From: Labilibaculum filiforme | Lineage (GTDB): Bacteria; Bacteroidota; Bacteroidia; Bacteroidales; Marinifilaceae | Direction: 5' to 3' | Assembly: GCF_002843315.1 (NCBI RefSeq) | Contig: NZ_MVDD01000001.1 | Coordinates: 538,857-602,856 of the forward strand | Length of the DNA stretch: 64,000 nucleotides | Shown: piece by piece, positions 46,284-55,197 of the stretch | How positions within the stretch are numbered: the stretch's first letter is position 1 | Layout of the letters: every line of letters starts with the position of its first letter | Program-made: the position numbers and the translations under genes | Notes under the pieces: generated by a model | Seen by the model: only the letters and a program-made list of their open reading frames with translations | Databases searched by the model: none | Told to the model about the DNA's origin: nothing

Positions 46284-46742
46284 ATGGACAAATTAGATAA
46301 AACCGATCGTAAAATTTTACAGCTTCTACAACAAGATTGTCGCATCACCACCAAAGAACTTTCGGAGAAACTGCACCTAAGCAATACTCCTGTTTACGAA
46401 AGGGTTAAAAAATTGGAGAGAAGTGGAATTATTAAAGGATATGTGGCCCGGCTCGACCCCGATAAGATAGACCGAAGCATGATGGTTTTTATTTCTATTC
46501 TGCTGACCAAACACACCCGCGATGTGGTAGAGAAATTCGAAGCCGAAATTTTAGCCTTGCCCGAGGTGATGGAGTTTTATTACACTTCGGGAAATTACGA
46601 TGCCCTGCTAAAATTAATGGTGAAAGATATGAAAGCATTTCAATTCTTTATTCAGGAGAAGCTATCGAAATTCGAACACATCAGCCGCTTTAACAGCACT
46701 TTCGTGATTTCATCGGCCGATAAATTGGGCTATGATTTGTAG
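46284..46742 (+). CDS. Lrp/AsnC family transcriptional regulator
   Basis: A 152-residue regulator from ATG 46284 (MDKLDKTDRKILQLLQQDC); the open frame upstream is rejected because Lrp proteins begin here. N-terminal helix-turn-helix (about residues 5-60, TTKELSEKLHLSNTPVYERV) and C-terminal RAM ligand-binding domain (about 68-140). Lrp-type proteins sense amino acids. Divergent orientation from porCDAB and the aminotransferase suggests that it controls that amino-acid/2-oxoacid cluster. Confidence 0.9.
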   Translation: MDKLDKTDRKILQLLQQDCRITTKELSEKLHLSNTPVYERVKKLERSGIIKGYVARLDPDKIDRSMMVFISILLTKHTRDVVEKFEAEILALPEVMEFYYTSGNYDALLKLMVKDMKAFQFFIQEKLSKFEHISRFNSTFVISSADKLGYDL

Positions 46743-46763
46743 GTTTTTTTTAATCTTTCTTTT

Positions 46764-46790
46764 TAAATCCTCGGGGGGCTAACCCGAGAC
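46764..46790. repeat. Single palindrome related to array A
   Basis: AATCCTCGGGGGGCTAACCC followed by GAGACAA is a lone, diverged copy of the CCTCGGGTTAAAACCCGAGG hairpin unit found in array A. Confidence 0.6.
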
Positions 46791-46807
46791 AAGAGATGGA
46801 AAAGTGA

Positions 46808-46833
46808 AAACCCCGCTTGGAGCGGGGCTTTTA
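46808..46833. terminator. Bidirectional terminator, lrp / AIPR gene
   Basis: CCCCGC (46812-46817) and GCGGGG (46823-46828) form a GC-rich stem with a T-rich tail on both strands (CTTTT on plus; GGTTTTC on minus). It marks the downstream end of the defence-like operon. Confidence 0.65.
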
Positions 46834-46848
46834 CAATAACGAATTTTT

Positions 46849-49476
46849 CTAATTTATTTTAAATCCTGATATAATTAATTTGTTCAAATGCTTTTTTACA
46901 TTTCTCTCATGAAAACTAGTAAGACTTTTTAAACCATAAGCAAAATCAGCGACATAATTTCTTTCCTTAACCGAAAGCACATTTGACAGAGCATCCCATT
47001 CAACCATTCTCCTAAGGACTAACTCCGACAATTCAACTGCATTAATATTAATTTCCTTATTTTTATTAGAAGGCTCTTCTTTAAGAAGACAATGCGAGGC
47101 ATAATCTAGTTGCTTAATATTAGGCTCAGTCCCCTCATAAAACTGTTTCCCAATTTCATTAATAACACTGGTATATTTTAATCCTTTAGCTTCAGCAATA
47201 GTTTCAATTTTTTTAAATTCAGATACTAAATCTCCATTATTATCTATAATCAAATTATACTTTTTGATTATATAATCCAAAGTATCGTATAATTGTAAAA
47301 ATTTATCCTGTGGAAGTTTATCAAAAATTTCAGGCCTATCGATTCTTATTCTATTGATTAACTGTTTCTCAAAATCTAAATAAGACTTGTCTAAATCCTT
47401 GAACTGTAAAATTGAAGCTATTATGACAGATAATTTACGTTCCTCATTGACATTTAACTCTCCTACATAAAGCGATGCAATTTTACGATAGTAGTCCACA
47501 CCATTTGCATGAATTAAAGCATTTGCTGAAATAAAACTAAAATCTACCGGTATAGCTCCTTTTCTAGCTTTTAACCTTTTAGTTTTTTCCTTTTCTGATA
47601 GGGCATATTTTAATAAAATAGTGTTAGAATCTGAAGAATTCATAAATGATTTAATCTCAACTGAAGACAGAATAGCATCCCACAATTCCGATTTTTTCGA
47701 ATATTCCCCTATGTCATCACTTAAGGCATATTTCTTAATTAGATTATTTACTAACTCTAACAATTGAGTCAAATAAGATAATAAATCATTTTCTAACCGT
47801 TCTTCTTTCCAAATTTTCAACAAATCGAAGTCGTTTGTTTGTCTAGCCCCATCAGTAAACTTATATAAAATAGACAAAGTGTATGGAACAACAGCAGATC
47901 TAATCTGCCCCATGGAATTTTTTCCCTGACCATATGTTTTTTCCAATACTCTGAATAAAATCATTTTTGCAATAAGCTCTTCATAAAATGTTCTATCAAT
48001 TTGCAAGGGTTTCTTTTTAACTCCATCACCACTTAATTCTTCAATGAATGCTCTAAATACTTTTTCACCACCTTTTTTCACTACAAAAGGTTTCTCCCCC
48101 CAAGCAGTATAATATTTAGCCAGTTGCTCTTTTGAGAACCTTTTATCTGATGGGAAATCTTTTTGAATTACAGCTTTTCTAGTACCTGCAATTCTTAACA
48201 TCGTACTAAATTCTCCTTTAGCCCTTTCAAAAAACCATTTTTTTCCTGATGGAGTCACGACACTTTCAGTTAATCCCTTTAACTGAACCAACTGAGGATT
48301 TCTTGATCTTAAATCAACTTTCGAAACACGTGATTGAGCATTTGAAAAAGTACTAATATTTGAAATAAGTTCTTCCAATTCATCTATTGTACTTTCCTTA
48401 GCAACATTGATTTTAGCCATCACATTAACTTTGCTTATGTCAAGACCATCTTTCTCACTAAAGTAGATCGTAGCTGTTGTTTGACCTCCATTTACAATTT
48501 GAAAATCCTTTAAGGATTTTATAAATAATCTACCAGATTCTTCAATAATATCACCTTCTGTAGCCGTAATAGTCAATCCATTATTATAAGCAATAAATTT
48601 TTCCGGCTCCTTTCTAATTGTATCTTTAATACCTTGATTAACTCCTCTGAATTGAAGAAATGATCTAACATTCTTTTCTAATAACCTACTACTATAGTTC
48701 TTGTAAAGGCCAGCAATAATAGAAGCAGGAAACACACACAAATAAGACTCAAAATTACTCTCATCAGCGGCCTTTATTGTTTCTATTTTTTTACCAAAAA
48801 CATTCTCAAAGTCAACGACTAAGGCTTCTCTATTACCCTCAGAAATAAGAACATTATATAAGAAATTCAAATCAATAAGCCTTTTCTTAATCAAAAGGTT
48901 TTTTGCGACCTTCTCTAGACCCTTATTGTAAGATATCTTTATTTCTTCATCTTCAAAATCGAACCTTTTGGGTGTTGCTGAAGCAGTCCTTAAAGATACT
49001 GTTGCTGTAGCTGAAATTAAGAACACTTCTACTACATCAAATTGGTGTGCCCCCTCTGATGATGACAAGTGAGTAATTAAAGGTCTTGATGGATCTGAAT
49101 CTTGCAATCCTTCGTTTAAATGTCCTTTAATTGCTTTATTAATAAACCGAACTGATCTTTTAAATTGAAAGTCATAATCTGATTTCTGTGAGATTAACAA
49201 GTCTTTTTTCTTAATTGTTAAGTCAAAAGATTTTTCATCAATAATGAAAATCTGAAGTCTTTCTCCTGATTCATTTACTTGATATGCATTAACCTTTGAA
49301 TTATCAACACTAGAAATATTGTAAGAATTACTTACATCTTCTGAATCTACCAATTTGGCGTCTAACAATGAGGGCATAACTTCAGACAATAAAAGAGGCT
49401 CGCTTACAAAACCATCATCATCTTTTGATCTGTCTAAAAGCTCTGAGCGATAATTAAAATATTCGTCAATTTCCAT
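46849..49476 (-). CDS. AIPR (abortive-infection phage-resistance) family protein
   Basis: An 875-residue protein from ATG 49476; an in-frame TTG at 49497 would add 7 residues and overlap the upstream gene by 20 nt, but the ATG sits 1 nt after its stop and is favoured. The AIPR domain is clear: FLQFRGVNQGIKDTI, FIAYNNGLTITA (about residues 294-305) and DFQIVNGGQTTATIYF (about 325-340). The family is named for the lactococcal AbiR phage-resistance locus; biochemical role is poorly known. The C-terminal half (about 430-875) is helical and charged, without a motif I recognise. It is the last gene of the operon with methyltransferase, GHKL ATPase, Z1 and DUF4420 nuclease. Confidence 0.85.
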   Translation of the reverse strand: MEIDEYFNYRSELLDRSKDDDGFVSEPLLLSEVMPSLLDAKLVDSEDVSNSYNISSVDNSKVNAYQVNESGERLQIFIIDEKSFDLTIKKKDLLISQKSDYDFQFKRSVRFINKAIKGHLNEGLQDSDPSRPLITHLSSSEGAHQFDVVEVFLISATATVSLRTASATPKRFDFEDEEIKISYNKGLEKVAKNLLIKKRLIDLNFLYNVLISEGNREALVVDFENVFGKKIETIKAADESNFESYLCVFPASIIAGLYKNYSSRLLEKNVRSFLQFRGVNQGIKDTIRKEPEKFIAYNNGLTITATEGDIIEESGRLFIKSLKDFQIVNGGQTTATIYFSEKDGLDISKVNVMAKINVAKESTIDELEELISNISTFSNAQSRVSKVDLRSRNPQLVQLKGLTESVVTPSGKKWFFERAKGEFSTMLRIAGTRKAVIQKDFPSDKRFSKEQLAKYYTAWGEKPFVVKKGGEKVFRAFIEELSGDGVKKKPLQIDRTFYEELIAKMILFRVLEKTYGQGKNSMGQIRSAVVPYTLSILYKFTDGARQTNDFDLLKIWKEERLENDLLSYLTQLLELVNNLIKKYALSDDIGEYSKKSELWDAILSSVEIKSFMNSSDSNTILLKYALSEKEKTKRLKARKGAIPVDFSFISANALIHANGVDYYRKIASLYVGELNVNEERKLSVIIASILQFKDLDKSYLDFEKQLINRIRIDRPEIFDKLPQDKFLQLYDTLDYIIKKYNLIIDNNGDLVSEFKKIETIAEAKGLKYTSVINEIGKQFYEGTEPNIKQLDYASHCLLKEEPSNKNKEININAVELSELVLRRMVEWDALSNVLSVKERNYVADFAYGLKSLTSFHERNVKKHLNKLIISGFKIN

Positions 49477-49477
49477 A

Positions 49478-50446
49478 TCAATATTTTTTTTCTTCAATCA
49501 TGAATTCACCTAAAGAGTTCACACGCAATAAATAATTTAAATTCCTTATTTGATCAGGGATATTGGAGACAGAAAGTTTTGGAAATCCAACAGCCATACA
49601 ATCATATAGGTGAGTTACATCAACAATAAAACGATAATTGTTGTAATCCTTAGAATTATTAACTGTAAGCCCTTTCTGCTTAATGGCATTGAGAAGAATA
49701 GCCAAATCACCATTATTCTTCCGAATAATTTCAACTGCTAACAATAAGAGATCATAAATTGATCGCCCTTCAACTAAATCCATGCGAACAGAAACGATTA
49801 GTAATTCTAATCCTTTGTCAAACTCATTTTCAAGCTGATGTTCACTTGATATTTTAATTACTGGTTTTGTTAGATCCTTGGTTTTGACTTCAATATCCTT
49901 GTAATCAAATATAAAATCATGAGTAGTGTCAAAAGGTCCTTTCCACGAACTTAAAATATCATTAATATTAGAAGGAGTAGATTCAGCTATATATTCATTC
50001 AATATGAATAATTCTCCAAATAAACCTTTTATTTCCTCTCTTGACAACTCGTGCTTATACTTATCTGTAAAAAATTCAGCCCATTTATAGAATCCTTGGA
50101 TTAACTGATTTGCATACTCTTTTGCGTCACGAATATCTTTTATTTTAAGAAATAACGAGAGTACTAAATCATTAAACAAATCCTGAAAATCTGGGTCATT
50201 AAGCCTTATTAAAATGACGTTTTTAGATTTAATATACTCTAATAGAAGCTTTTCTTTGTCTGCTCCGTTCAGCTTGACATCTACATTCAAAGGAATAAAT
50301 AAAATTAAGCATCGATAACCATTTTTATCAATACCAATAAATAGGTCTGGGAAACATTTAGCAGTTATTCTCAAAGCTTTGAAACCATCTTTATTGGTGA
50401 TCGCAGAAATATTACTCCATTTAAGTTTTAAATCTTTAATTTCCAT
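49478..50446 (-). CDS. PD-(D/E)XK motif protein (DUF4420), putative restriction nuclease
   Basis: A 322-residue protein. The nuclease core is visible as GLFGELFILNEYI (E145 region), then HDFIFDYKDIEVKTK, where D177 or D181 and E186-x-K188 fit the PD-(D/E)XK catalytic set. The spacing and the KGPFDTTHDF lead-in fit the DUF4420 family found next to Z1 and AIPR genes. It lies 3 nt after Z1 and 1 nt before the AIPR ATG. It is the best candidate for the DNA-cutting subunit. Cleavage activity has not been shown for this protein. Confidence 0.8.
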   Translation of the reverse strand: MEIKDLKLKWSNISAITNKDGFKALRITAKCFPDLFIGIDKNGYRCLILFIPLNVDVKLNGADKEKLLLEYIKSKNVILIRLNDPDFQDLFNDLVLSLFLKIKDIRDAKEYANQLIQGFYKWAEFFTDKYKHELSREEIKGLFGELFILNEYIAESTPSNINDILSSWKGPFDTTHDFIFDYKDIEVKTKDLTKPVIKISSEHQLENEFDKGLELLIVSVRMDLVEGRSIYDLLLLAVEIIRKNNGDLAILLNAIKQKGLTVNNSKDYNNYRFIVDVTHLYDCMAVGFPKLSVSNIPDQIRNLNYLLRVNSLGEFMIEEKKY

Positions 50447-50449
50447 CTT

Positions 50450-53400
50450 TTAGTCATTATCATTAAGAATACCTTCTGAATCATCTCCAATTTCAGAATT
50501 TACATCTTCATCAATTTGTAAATCGTAATCCCCTTGCATATATTCACCTCCAATATCTTCCGACAATGGAGGAAATTCAATTGCATAACCTACAAGCGGT
50601 ATATTTACGTCAATATCATTTTCAAGAACATAGTTCGCAAATTCATTTCTCACAAGATCTTGCTCTTTAAGCTTAGATCCTCCAAGCTCATTAAAAGCGT
50701 ATCGAGAATCAAATAAATATATAAGTAGTAATCCCGATCCATCTTTCATCTTTTCTCGGTAATATCTTTCTGGAATTGTTTTGAAATTCTGTTTAGCCTT
50801 AATTCTTGAATCTTCAATCGATAAACTAGCATCTTTCTTTTGAAGTTCTTTTGCTTTTAAAGAATGGAATTTTTCTTTTGCTTCAGTTTTCTGAGTTTCA
50901 GATAAAAGAATGGCAGTATCTTCATTTGAAGATAAAATATTGGCACTTTTACCACTGGCTTTAAAAATTTTTTCATTTAAAAACTTCCTTCTATCATCTT
51001 CATTGGTTATTGGGCCAGAGCGCTGAGCTAAATTAATCTTTTCTATTCCTAACTCTGGATTGAGGTTTAGTTCTTTAATATTGAAGCTGTTATTTTCGGA
51101 CCTCCCTGCTATTTTTAAACCAACGGTCCAGTTATTTAAATAGCCTTTTTCATTACTTAACTCAATGAATCTAGACATGAATTCAGGATCATTATCATTG
51201 AAATTATTTGGTTGATCTCGTATTATTTTAATTATTTCATCACTGGTTGTTTCATAGATAATAATGTCATCTTGATCTTTTAGCTTAGAGTTAAATTTCG
51301 GAGAAATGTTACTTTTAAAATTTCTCCAAATATAAGTCATACTTAATTTATCCACCCTAAACTGCGTTGTCATTTTCAACTGATCAGAATAAGACCAATT
51401 AACACTTTTTGCATTTTTTAATATTGATGGTCTTGTTATTTTTAAGGCTCCGGGATGCTTCTTAACTCTAAGAATAAAATTCTTGGGAGTTTTTTCCTGT
51501 TCTTCCATTTTTATAAATTCAGATTCTAATTCTTCAATACATTGAGTCGTAGAATTAAACTTATCCAAGGAGTCTTGAGTTGTGAATATTTTGCAACAAT
51601 CTAAATATCCAGGTCTATAACCAAACCATCGCCCCATTTGAAGCAAAGCATCTGAATAATTTGTAGTTCTAATAAAATAGTTAATGGTCAACCCTTCTAG
51701 AGTAAAACCACGAGATAGTCGATTTCCCCCAATAGCAATTACCTTTTTAGGTGTATGCTTGGGATATTCTAATTTTTCACCAGTTAAACTATTTATTGCT
51801 TTCACTTCTATTCCTTTAATCGCTGTTGGCAAAACTCTTTTGATTGAATCAAACACTAAAGAAACCATAAAAGGATCATCATAACCAACAGGTAGATAGC
51901 TTTGTATATTCTCAACTATGTGAGCGTATTGTCTATACCAAGTCCTTTCCAATTCCGAATATATAGAGTCATCACTTGAAGGATTTTCATTACTAATCCT
52001 TGAAATAACTTTATTAATGTATTCGTCAACTAATTCTTTTGTTCGGTTTTGCCAAAAGGTGAATCTTGAAACATGAATAAGCATAGTATTATGAGGCTGG
52101 AACAGCTCAGACTTTTGCATATTGGGAATTCTTGTTTCTCTAATACCCAGGGTTATTATAAAACAGTTCAATGCTTCAATTAAAGATTCCGGCAATTTTT
52201 TAGGAAATAATTCTTCTTTTTTAGGAGACCAAGATTCTAATTTATAATCAGTATATGTATCAAAATCTAAATAACCGCCAAGTCCAAATCTATCGTTCCA
52301 TTCTGTTTTGCTCGTTATGTTTTCAATACCCACTACTTCTCCTTCAACATTCTTATAAACACGACTTGGGAATTCTTCAATATAGTCGTTTACAGGAGGT
52401 CCAACAAGTGGTATTTTTTCATTTTCATCAGTATTATTTTGTATTGGGCTAACTGTCTCAAATATTTGTTTGGCTCCAACGTAGTTCGAAGGAGGTACTA
52501 ATAGTTCAATAAAATCATCCGGAAAAATATTATCTACTCGTGCTAATTCTTTTTCAACACTTTCACCTTTTACTTTATACTTCTCTACATATATTTCATC
52601 AGGAATGTCATTTCGATCTTGAAGCACATTGGCAAATGGTGTAGCGGTATAGCCCAAGTAGGTTTTTCTGTTAAATAATGCTAATAACGCACGAATCTGA
52701 CTATTCGTCTTGCTTGCATAGTTTCTACCCTTGGCACCTAAATTATTAAGAGAAGCATTATCCGCCTCATCATCAAGTATCAGTAAAGGAATATTATGTC
52801 GCTCCTTATCCTCATCTAAATAATCATGTAGCCAAACTATTAGATTTCTTAAAACACTAACATTCTTTTTACATACTAGTACATTAATGTCATTAAGACT
52901 AAAATCGGCATCAAGTAAGGCTCTACTAAAATCTGAATCAATTGAAGTAATTGCTTTGACTTGATTAATAGGAGAATTACCAAGTTTACCAAATCTTTCA
53001 ATTTCTCCTACTCCTTTTTTACTTCTGGTGCTTGTATCAATATCTCTTCCTTCTCCGATTACATCCGTTTCAATTCTTTTCTGGGTCTGACTTCTCAAAT
53101 CCTCCATAATTCCAGATAGAACGATAACTAACCCATACCCAGTATCAATAGCTCGGTTTATAACCGCATTAAAATTCCCTGTTTTACCAGATTGAACCGC
53201 ACCTACCACAAGTCCTTTAACATAGGTTTCGCTTTTAGACTCAGGATCAGCAATTTTTCTAATTATCTCAAAGCTCGATCGTTTTGTTTCATCAACAACT
53301 TTTTGGGACCTTCCAGTCTTCAATAAGTATTTAAAATACCTTTCAGAGTAATTCCAAGAAAGAGAAGTTTCCCTATCTTCAGTCAACCATGATTTAAAAC

Positions 53401-53644
53401 CTTTTTTTGTTAAGGAATGACTTAAGCCCGGGTCAATTGGATTTACTGATAAATACTCTTTTAAGGCTGTTTCAAAATACGTTTTTAAAGTAGATTCATC
53501 AACATTTGGGAGCCCAACTAATTGACCTGCTTGAATAATATCAGATTTTAAGATTTCGAAAAACTTATCAATTAATTCCTTTTTGTTCCCTTGTTTTAAA
53601 ACTTCTTGTTTTATTCTATTCTTAAATAAATCTATATAATTCAT
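50450..53644 (-). CDS. Z1-domain helicase-like ATPase
   Basis: A 1064-residue protein with the superfamily 2-like motor of the Z1 family. Walker A reads GAVQSGKT (residues 148-155), Walker B is LLILDDEADNAS (about 287-298), followed by YLGYTATPFANVL. The Z1 signature is GGNRLSRGFTLEGLTINYF with RTTNYSDALLQMGRWFGYR, corresponding to motifs V-VI. The N-terminal 140 residues are helical, and the last 300 are acidic and lack known motifs. It begins 2 nt after the GHKL gene. In predicted systems Z1 proteins move on or remodel DNA for a nuclease partner; that is family-level inference. Confidence 0.88.
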   Translation of the reverse strand: MNYIDLFKNRIKQEVLKQGNKKELIDKFFEILKSDIIQAGQLVGLPNVDESTLKTYFETALKEYLSVNPIDPGLSHSLTKKGFKSWLTEDRETSLSWNYSERYFKYLLKTGRSQKVVDETKRSSFEIIRKIADPESKSETYVKGLVVGAVQSGKTGNFNAVINRAIDTGYGLVIVLSGIMEDLRSQTQKRIETDVIGEGRDIDTSTRSKKGVGEIERFGKLGNSPINQVKAITSIDSDFSRALLDADFSLNDINVLVCKKNVSVLRNLIVWLHDYLDEDKERHNIPLLILDDEADNASLNNLGAKGRNYASKTNSQIRALLALFNRKTYLGYTATPFANVLQDRNDIPDEIYVEKYKVKGESVEKELARVDNIFPDDFIELLVPPSNYVGAKQIFETVSPIQNNTDENEKIPLVGPPVNDYIEEFPSRVYKNVEGEVVGIENITSKTEWNDRFGLGGYLDFDTYTDYKLESWSPKKEELFPKKLPESLIEALNCFIITLGIRETRIPNMQKSELFQPHNTMLIHVSRFTFWQNRTKELVDEYINKVISRISNENPSSDDSIYSELERTWYRQYAHIVENIQSYLPVGYDDPFMVSLVFDSIKRVLPTAIKGIEVKAINSLTGEKLEYPKHTPKKVIAIGGNRLSRGFTLEGLTINYFIRTTNYSDALLQMGRWFGYRPGYLDCCKIFTTQDSLDKFNSTTQCIEELESEFIKMEEQEKTPKNFILRVKKHPGALKITRPSILKNAKSVNWSYSDQLKMTTQFRVDKLSMTYIWRNFKSNISPKFNSKLKDQDDIIIYETTSDEIIKIIRDQPNNFNDNDPEFMSRFIELSNEKGYLNNWTVGLKIAGRSENNSFNIKELNLNPELGIEKINLAQRSGPITNEDDRRKFLNEKIFKASGKSANILSSNEDTAILLSETQKTEAKEKFHSLKAKELQKKDASLSIEDSRIKAKQNFKTIPERYYREKMKDGSGLLLIYLFDSRYAFNELGGSKLKEQDLVRNEFANYVLENDIDVNIPLVGYAIEFPPLSEDIGGEYMQGDYDLQIDEDVNSEIGDDSEGILNDND

Positions 53645-53646
53645 TG

Positions 53647-55167
53647 TTATTTAATTAAAGTTTTTACTTCATCAGGGATTGACACATAAGAAAAACCCAA
53701 GTGAGGCAGTATTTCATTCTTTATCATTCCTTTATCTATTCCTGATGCTAATAATTGCTCAACATTATTTTTAAGTTCACAAAGAGACACTCCATCCTTA
53801 TCTTCAATTCCAACAAACTCCTTTTCCTCATGAACATGTCTAATGTGATTAATCCGAGTATTAGTCATTTTCATAATCAACTTCAATTGTGACCTTTGTC
53901 CTTCTGATAAGCTTTCGTTCAATAATTTGATCAATGGAAAGTTTTCATTCAGTGCTAGAAGTACACCTTTATTTGAGCTTATTCGCTCAAATAATTGTAC
54001 CTGGTTATGTGATCTATCACCAGAAAATTTTCGAATTCCTCTATTGTAAAATTCCCGTTCTGCCTCAACCTTTAATTCATTAATTGTCGACTCGAAAGCC
54101 TTCTTTAATTCATGTGGTATCACAATTTGAGATTTAGCGACATTTAAATGTAAGAGATGATCAACACTATTTCCCACCTCAACTTTAATCCTCGCTAATT
54201 GAAGTCTTTGAGCCTTTCTGATCAATCCATTCCATCCACCAAACAGAATAATTCTGTTGGCTCTGTAAATATAGATACCTTCCATATCCATTAATCCACG
54301 ATACTTTGTAGTCCAAATAGAATTTGATGATTTGCTTTCCTCAATACTTCTTGACGGTAATACAAATCCTTCAATTTTAATAATCTCAGTACTAAAACCA
54401 CCTTGCTTTGGTTCCATTGGTCTGAAGTCAGATTCTCTTATTGGAAATGGATCAAAAGGTTCTATTAAATGATTGTTTATTCTAATATTGAGTGGGTTAT
54501 TTTTATCCTCTAAAAACCTATGAAAAACCAAAGACAGATAGTCTGTAGTTACTTGTGTAATTTCTTTATGTAGAGCTTCGGTTCTATTCTTTTCTGCTAG
54601 GTAGTTTTCAAACTTGTACAAACCTCTCCACACAACAATTGTATTTGGCTCAAAATCACTAAATTCAGAAAGATATTCAGATGATAATTTTTTGTATTGC
54701 GATACTAAACTTTGAATTTCATCTTGAGAGTTTACTATAATTTTCCACCCATTCGATTTCAAGTATTCCACATCCCATGTTCTAGCAGAAAAATTTGTTG
54801 TACCTCTCTTTTTCGACAGCACTGTAAATTTCCTCGTTTGAGAAAAAGAAGCTGTTTTCATCCCTAATCCGAATCTACCTAAATCATCAGCATTCCTCTT
54901 ACTATCAGGAGAATTACTAGGAAATTGCATGTTGTTTCTCAATGATTCTTCTGACATTCCATTTCCATTATCAGCCATAAATAATGTAAACGGCACTGAT
55001 TCTGTATCGATTAACACTTCAATTTTATCAGCATTTGCTGAAATCGAATTATCCATTAAATCCGCAAGAGATGTTTCTAAACTATAGCCTTGCTCAGCGA
55101 TGGACTTTATAAGATATTCAGGGTTAGGGGATGCATCTTCATAAGGCGCGTCTTTGAGGTTAGTCAT
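53647..55167 (-). CDS. GHKL (MORC/MutL-like) ATPase
   Basis: A 506-residue protein with an N-terminal Bergerat-fold ATPase. The N-box is LADLMDNSISANADKIEV (D36, N40), motif G1 is ADNGNGMS (D66-G70), and motif G2 is LGRFGLGMKTASF (G98-G102). A transducer-like domain of the MutL/MORC type follows (about residues 220-360). There is no histidine-kinase phosphoacceptor. It lies 30 nt downstream of the methyltransferase. MutL/MORC-like ATPases next to methyltransferases and Z1 genes have been predicted to act in restriction, possibly as ATP-gated clamps. Confidence 0.88.
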   Translation of the reverse strand: MTNLKDAPYEDASPNPEYLIKSIAEQGYSLETSLADLMDNSISANADKIEVLIDTESVPFTLFMADNGNGMSEESLRNNMQFPSNSPDSKRNADDLGRFGLGMKTASFSQTRKFTVLSKKRGTTNFSARTWDVEYLKSNGWKIIVNSQDEIQSLVSQYKKLSSEYLSEFSDFEPNTIVVWRGLYKFENYLAEKNRTEALHKEITQVTTDYLSLVFHRFLEDKNNPLNIRINNHLIEPFDPFPIRESDFRPMEPKQGGFSTEIIKIEGFVLPSRSIEESKSSNSIWTTKYRGLMDMEGIYIYRANRIILFGGWNGLIRKAQRLQLARIKVEVGNSVDHLLHLNVAKSQIVIPHELKKAFESTINELKVEAEREFYNRGIRKFSGDRSHNQVQLFERISSNKGVLLALNENFPLIKLLNESLSEGQRSQLKLIMKMTNTRINHIRHVHEEKEFVGIEDKDGVSLCELKNNVEQLLASGIDKGMIKNEILPHLGFSYVSIPDEVKTLIK

Positions 55168-55197
55168 ATTTGTAATTAGTTTTTATTTTATAATTTT

